64,000 bases of DNA from Verrucomicrobiia bacterium (GTDB lineage: Bacteria; Verrucomicrobiota; Verrucomicrobiia; Limisphaerales; CAIMTB01). The notes under the pieces were generated by a model, which ran no database searches, was not told where the DNA came from, and worked only from the letters and a program-made list of their open reading frames with translations. Both the position numbers and the translations under genes were made by a program. Below, piece after piece: positions 27,231 to 35,115 of this stretch (the first letter of the stretch is position 1; the number at the start of each line of letters is the position of its first letter). Where the stretch lies: NCBI GenBank assembly GCA_019634625.1, contig JAHCBA010000009.1, positions 101,561-165,560 of the forward strand. Reading direction: 5' to 3'.

Positions 27231-27853
27231 AGAAGGCGCAGTCTTCCAGTTCCATTCCGTCCGTGTTGTCGTCGGAGGCGAGTCCGAAGACGGGCAGTTA
27301 TTCGCTGCCGGCGGGCTTTTTCCTGGCGATCTCGGCGCTGCTCTATCTGGGCAACGCGGAGGGGTGCTACCATCACGGGCACTTTTCGGCGTCGGTGTAC
27401 GAGCCGTATGCGGATCTGCGGAGCATTCCCAGCGCCGATGGCGAGGTGGACCGGGTGAACGTGGGGCGCCAGCTCTACTCCCTGCGTGGGTGCGTGGCCT
27501 GCCACCAGCCGAACGGCATGGGCAATCCGGCCAACCAATGTCCTCCCGTGGCGGGTTCGGACTGGGTGTTGACCGAGGGGGCCGGGCGGCTGATCCGGAT
27601 CATCCTGCACGGGGCGGCCGGGCCGATGGTGGTGAACGGGCAGACCTGGAATGGGAACATGACGCCATTCGGCCCGGTGCTGGACGACGAGGAGATTGCC
27701 AACATCCTGACCTACATCCGCCAGGCTCCCGAGTGGGGCAACAATGCGGGCGAAGTGACACCGGAGATGGTGCGTGCGGTGCGGGACGCGACGGCGGATC
27801 GGACCGCGCAGTGGTCGGCGGCCGAACTGCTCAGGATTCCGGAGACGGAGTAG
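27227..27853 (+). CDS. Membrane-anchored mono-haem cytochrome c
   Basis: 208 residues, last gene of the ACIII operon. A short Ser-rich start leads to a hydrophobic anchor (LPAGFFLAISALLYLGNA). One haem site, CVACH, is in GRQLYSLRGCVACHQPNGMG; WNGNMTPFGPVLDDEEIANI supplies a likely axial Met and the typical class-I C-terminal helix. It occupies the place of CcoP but has one haem, not two. Its last 23 bp overlap the convergent DUF2784 gene. Confidence 0.88.
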   Translation: MKKAQSSSSIPSVLSSEASPKTGSYSLPAGFFLAISALLYLGNAEGCYHHGHFSASVYEPYADLRSIPSADGEVDRVNVGRQLYSLRGCVACHQPNGMGNPANQCPPVAGSDWVLTEGAGRLIRIILHGAAGPMVVNGQTWNGNMTPFGPVLDDEEIANILTYIRQAPEWGNNAGEVTPEMVRAVRDATADRTAQWSAAELLRIPETE

Positions 27854-28262
27854 CGGGGCTGCGGGGCGCCTTGCGGATGGGCACCAGCCAGAGATTGGCG
27901 ATCACCAGGGCGAGGAAGGCCAGATAGGCCGCGGTGAACACCCAGGGATCGGCCTCGTAGAAGAGGCATCGTCCGACCCAGTAACGGATAAAGGTGTCGG
28001 GATAGGTGGGTTCCGTGCCGGCCCGATCGCGGAGGAAATTCTCGAGGGTGGTGAGCGGGCAGACCCTGCCGAGAGCGGCCTGAACGGTGACGAAGGCGAT
28101 GGCGACGAGGTGGGCGCCCCGGAAGAGCGGGCGGCGTACCCAGTCCCACTTCAACCAGCCCCCAAGCGAGACCAGGAGCCAGCCGCCGACGACAAAGGCG
28201 ACGAAGCTGGCGTGGAGGAGCAGGACGAGATCGGCTGCGCGGAGATACCCCTGGTGGATCAT
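27831..28262 (-). CDS. DUF2784 membrane protein
   Basis: 143 residues with four hydrophobic segments (LVLLLHASFVAFVVGGWLLV, the HLVAIAFVTVQAALG region, and FTAAYLAFLALVIANLWLV at the end). The beginning AADLVLLLHASFVAFVV and the middle CPLTTLENFLRDRAG, then FIRYWVGRCLFY match the DUF2784 family, whose function is unknown. It faces the cytochrome operon tail to tail with a 23-bp coding overlap. Confidence 0.8.
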   Translation of the reverse strand: MIHQGYLRAADLVLLLHASFVAFVVGGWLLVSLGGWLKWDWVRRPLFRGAHLVAIAFVTVQAALGRVCPLTTLENFLRDRAGTEPTYPDTFIRYWVGRCLFYEADPWVFTAAYLAFLALVIANLWLVPIRKAPRSPATPSPES

Positions 28263-28294
28263 GGGGGAAGGTTTCGTGCCCCGCGCGTGGGACG

Positions 28295-30235
28295 TCAGAG
28301 GTGTTCCTCGAGGAAACGAACGAGGGCGAGGAACATGAAGTCGGAGTTCTTCTTCCTGGCGAATCCGTGGCCTTCGTCGCGGGCGAGGAGATACCAGACG
28401 TCGCTGCCATGACGGCGCAGGGCCTCCACCATTTGTTCGGATTCGGAGGCGGGGACGCGGGGATCGTTGAGACCCTGCGCGATCAGGAGGGGACGGCGGA
28501 TTCGTTCGACCTGGGAGAGCGGCGAGATACGGGCAAGGAATTCGGCCATGGCCGGGTCGCGTTCGTCGCCGTATTCGGCGCGGCGGAGGTCGCGGCGGTA
28601 GTCCTGGGTATTGCGGAGGAAGGTGAGGAAGTTGGAGATGCCGACGATGTTGATGCCGCAGCGCAGGCGTTCGCCGTGATGGATGAGGGAGGCGAGGACC
28701 ATGTAGCCGCCATAGCTCCCGCCGTACACGGCAACGCGGGAGTCGTCGAGATGGGGATCGGCGGCGACCGCATCGAGAAAGGCGCCGATGTCGCGGACCG
28801 AATCCTCGCGTTTCATCCCGTTGTCGAGGGAGACGAAGGTCTTTCCGAATCCGGAGGAGCCGCGGACGTTGGGGTAAAGGAGGGCGATTCCCAGCTCCTG
28901 GACGAGGTAATTCCAGCGGCCCTGAAAACCGGGGCGCGACTGCGATTCCGGTCCGCCGTGAATCAGGACGAGAACGGGACGAGGTCCCGGGAAGCGACGC
29001 GGGTCGGGGCGGTAGAGGAAGCCTGAGAGGGGCAGGCCGTCGAACGCCGTTGTGCGGATGAGTTCGGCGTCGGCGAAGCGGGCCGTGTTGAGGCCGCCGG
29101 TCTCGCTTTCGGTCCAGCGGGTGAGGGTGTTCAGGCGGGCGTGAACGGAATACACCTCGCCGGGGGCGCGGGCCGAGCCGAGGGAGAAGGCGACTTCCCG
29201 TCCGTTGCGATGCCAGCGCAGTCCGGAGGCAACCCCCCTGGGCAGGGCTGGCACCCGACGTTCCCGCCAGGACCGGCTGTCGGCGATGCGGAGGACGCTG
29301 ATGCCATCCTCGTTGGTGAACCAGGCGACCGTGCGGCCATCCGGCGACAGGTCGAAGGACTCGACATCCCCGGTGGGCTGGGGCCCCACGGGTTCGAGGT
29401 TTCCGGTGCCAAGGTCCAGTCGTGCGAAACGACGGAACTCGGCATCGTGGTCGGTGGTGACCAGGGCCTGGCGGCCATCGGGGAGAAAGCGGGCGCCGCC
29501 GTAGGCGACCGGGACGGCCGCGGGCGGGGAGACCTGGCGCCGCTCGCCGGTGGCCATGTCGATCAGATGAAGGGAACTCTCGTTGATGGAGACGTAGGAG
29601 AGGGCGAGGAGACGGGTTTCGTCAGGCGACCAGTCGAGCGGCATCCAGCCGCCGCCCGGCAACTCGGCGACCAGACGGTCGGAGTCGGGCTGAACCGGGT
29701 CGAGGCGGTAGAAATCCGTGTCGCGTCCGGTGCGCCGGGTCGAGGCGTAGGCGAGCTGGCGGGAATCCTGCGCCCAGCGAGGGAAGGTGTTCCTGGATTT
29801 CCCATCCGTGAGGAGGGTGATGTCGCCGGTGTCGCGGTCGAGCCGGAAGAGCTGGAAGAACTCGCCGCCCCCGGTGTCCTGTTGAAATACGATCCGGGAA
29901 CCATCGCCGGGCAGGAAGGTGCCCGACGCGACCGGATCGGGAAGGAAGGTGAGCTGGCGGCGGGCCCCGCCGGGCAGTTGCACGAGGTGGAGTTGGGCGG
30001 TGTCTGCGAACCGGGTGGTCAGCAGGACGTTCCGGCGCTGGGGATGCCAGTCCTGGAAACTGGCGATGCGGAATTCGAGGTAGGGCGCGACGCGTTCCGC
30101 CAGTCCCCCGGGCAGGGCGGGGATGCCGTCGGCGACCACCTGGTCGGGCACCGGGGCCGCCTGGGCCACGGCGGCGGTCAGGGCGAGGGCGAGCGCGAGG
30201 CGCTGAGGCAACGCGGAAGGGCGGGTCATGGACAT
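28295..30235 (-). CDS. S9-family prolyl oligopeptidase-like peptidase
   Basis: 646 residues with an N-terminal signal (QRLALALALTAAVAQAAPV). The first two thirds form a TolB/WD40-like beta-propeller (for example DGSRIVFQQDTGGGEFFQLF and LSPDGRTVAWFTNEDG). The C-terminal alpha/beta-hydrolase domain has VLIHGGPESQ, the nucleophile elbow GGSYGGYM, LNDPRVPASES with the acid, and DEGHGFARK with the His. These are the hallmarks of secreted dipeptidyl-/acylaminoacyl-peptidases of family S9. Substrate unknown. Confidence 0.92.
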   Translation of the reverse strand: MSMTRPSALPQRLALALALTAAVAQAAPVPDQVVADGIPALPGGLAERVAPYLEFRIASFQDWHPQRRNVLLTTRFADTAQLHLVQLPGGARRQLTFLPDPVASGTFLPGDGSRIVFQQDTGGGEFFQLFRLDRDTGDITLLTDGKSRNTFPRWAQDSRQLAYASTRRTGRDTDFYRLDPVQPDSDRLVAELPGGGWMPLDWSPDETRLLALSYVSINESSLHLIDMATGERRQVSPPAAVPVAYGGARFLPDGRQALVTTDHDAEFRRFARLDLGTGNLEPVGPQPTGDVESFDLSPDGRTVAWFTNEDGISVLRIADSRSWRERRVPALPRGVASGLRWHRNGREVAFSLGSARAPGEVYSVHARLNTLTRWTESETGGLNTARFADAELIRTTAFDGLPLSGFLYRPDPRRFPGPRPVLVLIHGGPESQSRPGFQGRWNYLVQELGIALLYPNVRGSSGFGKTFVSLDNGMKREDSVRDIGAFLDAVAADPHLDDSRVAVYGGSYGGYMVLASLIHHGERLRCGINIVGISNFLTFLRNTQDYRRDLRRAEYGDERDPAMAEFLARISPLSQVERIRRPLLIAQGLNDPRVPASESEQMVEALRRHGSDVWYLLARDEGHGFARKKNSDFMFLALVRFLEEHL

Positions 30236-30309
30236 CGGGCCGGGAAGCGCGGGGGAGGAACGGCGGAGGGTATCCCGTCGAGGGTCTTGCCAGGGCGCGG
30301 CACCGGGGC

Positions 30310-31308
30310 TCAGGGCAGGGCGTGGTCGGCGACCTTCACGCCGCGGCGGAAGGTGTTGAAACCGAACATGGACGGGTTGAACTCTCCGATGGGGGTGGCA
30401 TCGGCGCGGGCGGGAACTTCGAGGCCGGTGAGGTGGTAGCAGGCATTGATGAAGAGCCGTCGGAGATCCTCGCTGGCCATGTCGATCGAGGCGCCGATGG
30501 TGGTGCAGAGCAGGGTGGAGACGTTGCCGGTCTCGCCCCGGTAATCGCGCAGCCAGATCATGGGCATGAGCGACTTCTTCAGGTTGGGCGGGTCCTCGGG
30601 TTTCATGCCAACGAGGGTGAGGCCGTGCATGAGGACCACGGCGTCATTGGGGAACGTGGGGGAAACGCCGTACACGTCGCTGGGCCCGAAGACATCGAAG
30701 ACCTCGCGGAGGATGGGGTGACGGCGGTTCTTTCCATCCACCAGGCCGCGGGCGGCCTCCTTGCCGTGGTCGCCGTGGTGGAAGGTCCACGTCTCGCCGA
30801 TGGTCACGGCACCGAACCCGCCGCGCCAGCCTTCGCCGCGATGGTCCCAGGAATACCTGGCATAGGGGCTCTGCCGGTTGCGGGTGTAGTGGAAAGCGTG
30901 GGTGGCGGTGCGCACCACGATCATCGGTTTGCCCGAGTTCAGGTAATCGACGAAGTGCTTCATGTCCTCGTCGGGCAGTTCACGGAACCGAAACTGGTTG
31001 ATGACCAGGTCGGCACCGGCGAGGAGGTGCATGCCGGGGACATTGGTCTGGTTGTTGGGATTGATGGTGGTATCGGGGTCCTGGCTGAACAGGACGGTGG
31101 CGCGGAAGCCATGGCGCTGGCTGAGGATTTTGCCGAGCTGGGGCAGGCTTTCCTCCGACCGGTATTCCTCGTCGCCGCTCAGCATCACGACGTGCCTGCC
31201 GTTGGCCGCGCCGGCGGGGGGGTCGTAGGTGACCCACTGGGCGGCGGGGGTGGCGGGGGCGGCATGAAGGAGCAGGGCCGCGGCGAGCAGCGGCAGGAGG
31301 GCTTTCAT
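30310..31308 (-). CDS. ThuA-like secreted protein
   Basis: 332 residues with a cleavable signal (LLPLLAAALLLHAAPATPA). The glutamine-amidotransferase-like ThuA fold is seen in HVVMLSGDEEYRSEESLPQL, GADLVINQFRFRELPDEDM, GKPMIVVRTATHAFHY and ETWTFHHGDHG. Family members occur in trehalose-utilisation loci, and many secreted PVC proteins carry the domain without known activity. It is upstream of the S9 peptidase on the same strand (74 bp). Confidence 0.85.
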   Translation of the reverse strand: MKALLPLLAAALLLHAAPATPAAQWVTYDPPAGAANGRHVVMLSGDEEYRSEESLPQLGKILSQRHGFRATVLFSQDPDTTINPNNQTNVPGMHLLAGADLVINQFRFRELPDEDMKHFVDYLNSGKPMIVVRTATHAFHYTRNRQSPYARYSWDHRGEGWRGGFGAVTIGETWTFHHGDHGKEAARGLVDGKNRRHPILREVFDVFGPSDVYGVSPTFPNDAVVLMHGLTLVGMKPEDPPNLKKSLMPMIWLRDYRGETGNVSTLLCTTIGASIDMASEDLRRLFINACYHLTGLEVPARADATPIGEFNPSMFGFNTFRRGVKVADHALP

Positions 31309-31375
31309 GGGGTCAGGCTAGCCGCCCGGTGCGGAGGGCCGCGAGCGGAAACGGACGGGTGGCCTCGAATGGACT

Positions 31376-31412
31376 GAAACGCTGTGCATATGCACGAAGT
31401 TTAGGGCGATTT
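31376..31412 (+). repeat. Lone copy of the GTGCATATGCAC repeat
   Basis: The 12-bp palindrome GTGCATATGCAC (31384-31395) lies in GAAACGCTGTGCATATGCAC, then GAAGTTTAGGGCGATTT. The flanks match the unit of the array at 42870-43390 (GAAACGGCGTGCATATGCAC, then GGAGTTTGCGTCGATTT). It is about 100 bp upstream of blaI, in the divergent thuA-like/blaI region. Confidence 0.65.
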
Positions 31413-31437
31413 AAAAGCGCCGAGCCCGAGGAATTCT

Positions 31438-31449
31438 CTACATTTGTAG
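31438..31449. promoter_or_regulatory. BlaI-type operator 1
   Basis: CTACATTTGTAG, a dyad of the TACAnnTGTA class bound by BlaI/MecI repressors, 49 bp upstream of the blaI start. Confidence 0.75.
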
Positions 31450-31470
31450 ATGAAAAGGCTTGCCAGTTCT

Positions 31471-31482
31471 CTACGGATGTAG
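31471..31482. promoter_or_regulatory. BlaI-type operator 2
   Basis: CTACGGATGTAG within a longer dyad (CTCTAC, GGAT, GTAGAG). It is 33 bp from operator 1 centre to centre, about three helical turns, and ends 15 bp before the blaI ATG, fitting autorepression. Confidence 0.75.
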
Positions 31483-31497
31483 AGGATTGGGTGCGTC

Positions 31498-31899
31498 ATG
31501 AAGGATGAAGGCAGGCGGGCGCCGATCGAACTCACGGAGGCGGAGTGGAGCGTCATCAAGGCGGTGTGGGAGCGGGAGCCGTGCACCGCGCCGGAGGTGC
31601 AGGAGCGGTTGCGGGCGGCGACGGGATGGACGTACAGCACGGTGCGGACGTTGATGGACCGGATGGTGGGGAAGGGGTTGTTGACGGCGCGGAAGGACGG
31701 GAAGGTGACCCATTTCCGGTCGGTGGCGACGCGGGAGCAGGCGCGTCGCGGGGAGGTGTTGTATGCGCTGGAGCACGCCTTCGACGGGGCGTTGACGCCG
31801 ATGGTGGAGTGCCTGCTGGACACGCGGGGCCTGTCGGAACGGGAGCTGGACGAGCTGGACGCGCTGATCCGGTCGCATCGGCGGCGCAGCCGGAAGTGA
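31498..31899 (+). CDS. BlaI/MecI-family transcriptional repressor
   Basis: 133 residues. The winged-helix N-terminal half (LTEAEWSVIKAVWEREPCTA, EVQERLRAATGWTYSTVRT and LMDRMVGKGLLTARKDGK) is typical of BlaI/MecI; the C-terminal half (ALEHAFDGALTPMVECLLDT) is the dimerisation part. In the paradigm, the repressor is inactivated after a BlaR1/MecR1-type membrane protease senses a signal. The partner M56 gene starts 19 bp downstream, and two operators lie just upstream. No beta-lactamase gene is nearby, so the regulon is unknown. Confidence 0.92.
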   Translation: MKDEGRRAPIELTEAEWSVIKAVWEREPCTAPEVQERLRAATGWTYSTVRTLMDRMVGKGLLTARKDGKVTHFRSVATREQARRGEVLYALEHAFDGALTPMVECLLDTRGLSERELDELDALIRSHRRRSRK

Positions 31900-31917
31900 C
31901 GGAGACCCCGAACCGCA

Positions 31918-34284
31918 ATGGGATTCGCGATGAAGACCTGGATCGAGTTCCTGAACCGGGCTGGCGAGACGGCGATGCCGGTCGCGCTGGCGGCCTTCGT
32001 GCAGGTGAGCGGGGTGGTGCTGGTTCTTCTGGTGTTGGATCGGTTGCTGGCAAGGCGGGTGCGCGCCGTGTTCCGGCATGCGCTCTGGCTGCTGGTGCCG
32101 TTGAAGCTGCTGTTGCCGCCGGGAGTGGCCCTGCCGACCTCGGCGGCCTACTGGCTGCGGATGGAGGCCCCGGTGGCGGAACAGATGCGAGGGGAAGTCT
32201 TCAACGGCGACGTTCGTGTCGGGTACGCCGACGGGATCGCGGGAATCCATGACGCGGCGGATCGCGCGCCGGGCGAAGGACAGGACACGGTGGGCCAGCC
32301 GGGCCTGACCTTACGGGGGGGTGGCGTGCTGGGGTGGTTCGTGGGCTTCGCCGGCTTGGCGGGCTGGATGGCATGGGGTGCGGTCCGGGTGCGGCGGACG
32401 GTGCGGGAAGGCCGGCGGGGAACGGCGACCCTCGAGGCCATGGCAGTCGGGGCGGCGGCGGAGTTGGGTCTGGGGCGGACGCCCCGGGTGGTGGTCTGTG
32501 AACGGGCGGGCACACCTGCGGTGTGCGGTCTGTGGCGGCCGGTGGTGGTGATGCCGCCATCGTTGGTGGACGGGCTGGATGCGGAGCCCATGCGAGCGGT
32601 GCTGTTGCACGAGATGGCCCATGTGAAGCGGGGCGACCTGGGGTGGAACCTGCTGCAGTCGGCCTTGCTGGCGGTGTATTGGTGGCATCCGCTGGTGTGG
32701 GTGGCGCAGGCGCGGATGCGGCGGGTGCGGGAGGAGGCGGTGGACGAGACGGTCGCCGTGGTCTTGCGTGGGGAGACGGAGGGGTACGCGCGGGCGCTGG
32801 TACGGGTGGCCCGTCACGCGGTCCGGCGGCGGGCGCCAGGTCTGGGGTGGGTGGGGATTCTGGAGTCGCGCAGTGCGTTGCACGAGCGGGTGCGGCGGCT
32901 GATCTCGCTGCCCACGCCCGGAAGCGCGCGCTTGGGGATGGTCCAGCGGTTGAGCGTGGGATTGCTGGCGGTGGGACTGTTGCCCATGGCGCCGCGGTCC
33001 AGTGATCAGGAGGCGGCGACGGGGGCGGTGGGAGCCTCAGTGCCGCGCGAGGTTGCGGCGGCAACGGAACGAGGCGGGACGACGGTCGTGGCGGGTGGGG
33101 ACGCTTTGCCCGAGGACAGCGAATCCATCGCGGCGCTGGTCCAGGCGATCAAGGAGGGCAATGAGGAATTGGCGGCGATGCTGCTGCGGTACCGCAGTGG
33201 ATGGCCGCCTGTCATCCAGCAACGCATGAGGATCGCGGAGCTGGAAGCCCGATTGGCCGAACGCCGCCTGCGGGATGGTGGGCGCTCGTCTTTGGAACCG
33301 CTGTGGACGGACCAGGGGGCGAGTGCGGGCGAAGCACTGACCGGCCCGGCAATTACTGGGGCGTCGATGAAACTGCTGACCGTATTGGTGGCGGACGCCT
33401 CGCCGCCCTACTACGTGGGCGGCGACCTGCCGACCATGCTGTCGGAACTGGCACCTCGACTGCGGGCGTTGGGAACCGACCCCGAGACCGTCCTGATGGT
33501 GCGGGCCGAGCAGCGGGCTTCCTGGGATTCGGTCGCCGCACTGATCGAGGCCGCCCGTGCGTCGGGGATCCGTCGGGTGAGCCTGTCGCGGGCGGAGGGG
33601 GCCGGACCCGTCGGGATCCCGGCCGGGACATCGCCGGTTCTCCGGGCGTCGCCTGCGCGAATGATTCAGCTCGAAGCTGTCGTGTACCAATGGAGCGCGG
33701 CGACCCGGCAGGCCGTGGGACTCGGAGGGGATGCTGAAGGGTCGATGGTGCCCATGACACGGGCCCGGATGCAGGGCGTGAGGCGCACCGCGGAGGCGTC
33801 GGAGGATGCTGTCATCATGAACCTTCACCGAGTGACAACCCTCGAGGGACGGGCCGCAACGTTTGAGGTGGAGGAACCCGCGGCGTCGTTGCGTCGGTTG
33901 GGATTGAGCCGGCTGCGGATGGAGGTGCTGCCCCGGCCGTCCGGCGACGGGTACACGTTCGAACTCGAGTTAGGGACGCAGTGGACGGATGTGATTCCGG
34001 TGGTGAAGGACGGCACGGCGGCGGCGGATGCCCGAGTGGAGCCCCGTCAGGAAGGAGGCGTGTATTCGGTGAACGCGGTGGGGTACATCAACAGCCGGAG
34101 AAACGGCCGGGTGCGCCTGTACGATGGCCAGTCGGTCTGGATTCCGCTTCCCCGGAGTTCCGTGTTTCCGGCGGAGGATGCCTCGACGCGGGACCGATGG
34201 TTGCAGGTAACCGCCCAGACGATCGATCCCGCCGGCAACCCGATCCACACCCGCGAGGCGGAGACGGTGCCGACGCAGGAGTAG
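31918..34284 (+). CDS. M56 (BlaR1-like) sensor peptidase with ExbD-like domain
   Basis: 788 residues (an ATG four codons in is an alternative start). N-terminal membrane helices (AAFVQVSGVVLVLLVLDRLL, and around 140) frame a zinc-metallopeptidase loop with HEMAH (His231, Glu232, His235) in VLLHEMAHVKRGD and downstream EEAVDETVAVV, the M56 signature. After a further membrane helix near 345 (VGLLAVGLLPMA) the typical penicillin-sensor domain is absent. Instead there is a charged helix, an ExbD/TolR-like periplasmic segment (about 484-557, PETVLMVRAEQRASWDSV and ARASGIRRVSL) and a beta-rich C-terminus (TTLEGRAATFEVEEP). The signal sensed is unknown. Confidence 0.85.
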   Translation: MGFAMKTWIEFLNRAGETAMPVALAAFVQVSGVVLVLLVLDRLLARRVRAVFRHALWLLVPLKLLLPPGVALPTSAAYWLRMEAPVAEQMRGEVFNGDVRVGYADGIAGIHDAADRAPGEGQDTVGQPGLTLRGGGVLGWFVGFAGLAGWMAWGAVRVRRTVREGRRGTATLEAMAVGAAAELGLGRTPRVVVCERAGTPAVCGLWRPVVVMPPSLVDGLDAEPMRAVLLHEMAHVKRGDLGWNLLQSALLAVYWWHPLVWVAQARMRRVREEAVDETVAVVLRGETEGYARALVRVARHAVRRRAPGLGWVGILESRSALHERVRRLISLPTPGSARLGMVQRLSVGLLAVGLLPMAPRSSDQEAATGAVGASVPREVAAATERGGTTVVAGGDALPEDSESIAALVQAIKEGNEELAAMLLRYRSGWPPVIQQRMRIAELEARLAERRLRDGGRSSLEPLWTDQGASAGEALTGPAITGASMKLLTVLVADASPPYYVGGDLPTMLSELAPRLRALGTDPETVLMVRAEQRASWDSVAALIEAARASGIRRVSLSRAEGAGPVGIPAGTSPVLRASPARMIQLEAVVYQWSAATRQAVGLGGDAEGSMVPMTRARMQGVRRTAEASEDAVIMNLHRVTTLEGRAATFEVEEPAASLRRLGLSRLRMEVLPRPSGDGYTFELELGTQWTDVIPVVKDGTAAADARVEPRQEGGVYSVNAVGYINSRRNGRVRLYDGQSVWIPLPRSSVFPAEDASTRDRWLQVTAQTIDPAGNPIHTREAETVPTQE

Positions 34285-34376
34285 GCGGGGGCGAATGGCG
34301 GATGCCGGATGGCGAATCGGGGGGCGGTTTTCGGGGCGCGTGGGCTCCCTGGATGGCCCGACTGCGCCGCCCCCCG

Positions 34377-35060
34377 TCAGGGTGCGATGCGGTCTTCGGG
34401 GCGGGCGGGGCCGGGGGACGCCTTGAGGTCGAGGCGGATGACGACGTTGTCGCGGATGAGGTCGTCGGCGCGACCGGTGTAGTTGATATTGAAGTCCTTC
34501 CGGTTCAGGGCGAACTCGGCCTTGAGAGTGAGTTCCTCCGGGGTGATGCGCACGTCGGCGGGGAACGACACGCTCTTGGTGACCCCGTGCAAGTCGAGGT
34601 TTCCGGTGACGAGGTGTTTGTCCGCCTGGGGCGATACCGACGTGACGGTGAAGGTGGAAAAGGGATAGGTCGGCACATCGAAGAAGTCGGCGTTCTTCAA
34701 GTGACCCGTGAGCCGGTTGTTGTCCGACCAGGTCGAGTCCATGTCGATGCGGATCACCGGTGTGCCCGTGATCTTTCCGTCGGCTACTGGAACCGTCCCC
34801 TCGAACTTGTTGAACCCGCCGTCGTGGCTGCCGGTGACCTTGGAGCCGACGAAGCTGATGGTGGATCCGGAGCGGACGACGTAGTCCACGCTGGCGGCCG
34901 TGGCTGCGGTCTGGGAGACGTCGGTGGGCGCGGAGGCGGTGCTGCGGTGGACGTTTTCGGAGGGATCGGAACAGCCGGCCCAGAGGAGGGCGAGCAGGCA
35001 GGGCGACAGGCGGAGGAGGGCGATCGTGGCTGTGGGCGAGGGTTTCTGCGGGTTGAGCAT
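34377..35060 (-). CDS. YceI-family lipoprotein
   Basis: 227 residues. Lipobox LLWAGC gives a lipidated Cys near residue 30, so the protein is probably membrane-anchored in the periplasm. The YceI lipocalin-like domain begins at VDYVVRSGSTISFVGSKVTG and includes HLKNADFFDVPTYPFSTFTV and DLHGVTKSVSFP. The family binds isoprenoid-type ligands such as polyprenols; a quinone-related role is possible but not shown. It is convergent with the M56 gene; the 92-bp gap holds no gene. Confidence 0.9.
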   Translation of the reverse strand: MLNPQKPSPTATIALLRLSPCLLALLWAGCSDPSENVHRSTASAPTDVSQTAATAASVDYVVRSGSTISFVGSKVTGSHDGGFNKFEGTVPVADGKITGTPVIRIDMDSTWSDNNRLTGHLKNADFFDVPTYPFSTFTVTSVSPQADKHLVTGNLDLHGVTKSVSFPADVRITPEELTLKAEFALNRKDFNINYTGRADDLIRDNVVIRLDLKASPGPARPEDRIAP

Positions 35061-35115
35061 GGGCGGGGGACGGAATCCAGGGGTGTTCGGTTACAAACAA
35101 CCCGTGTGGGGGCGG

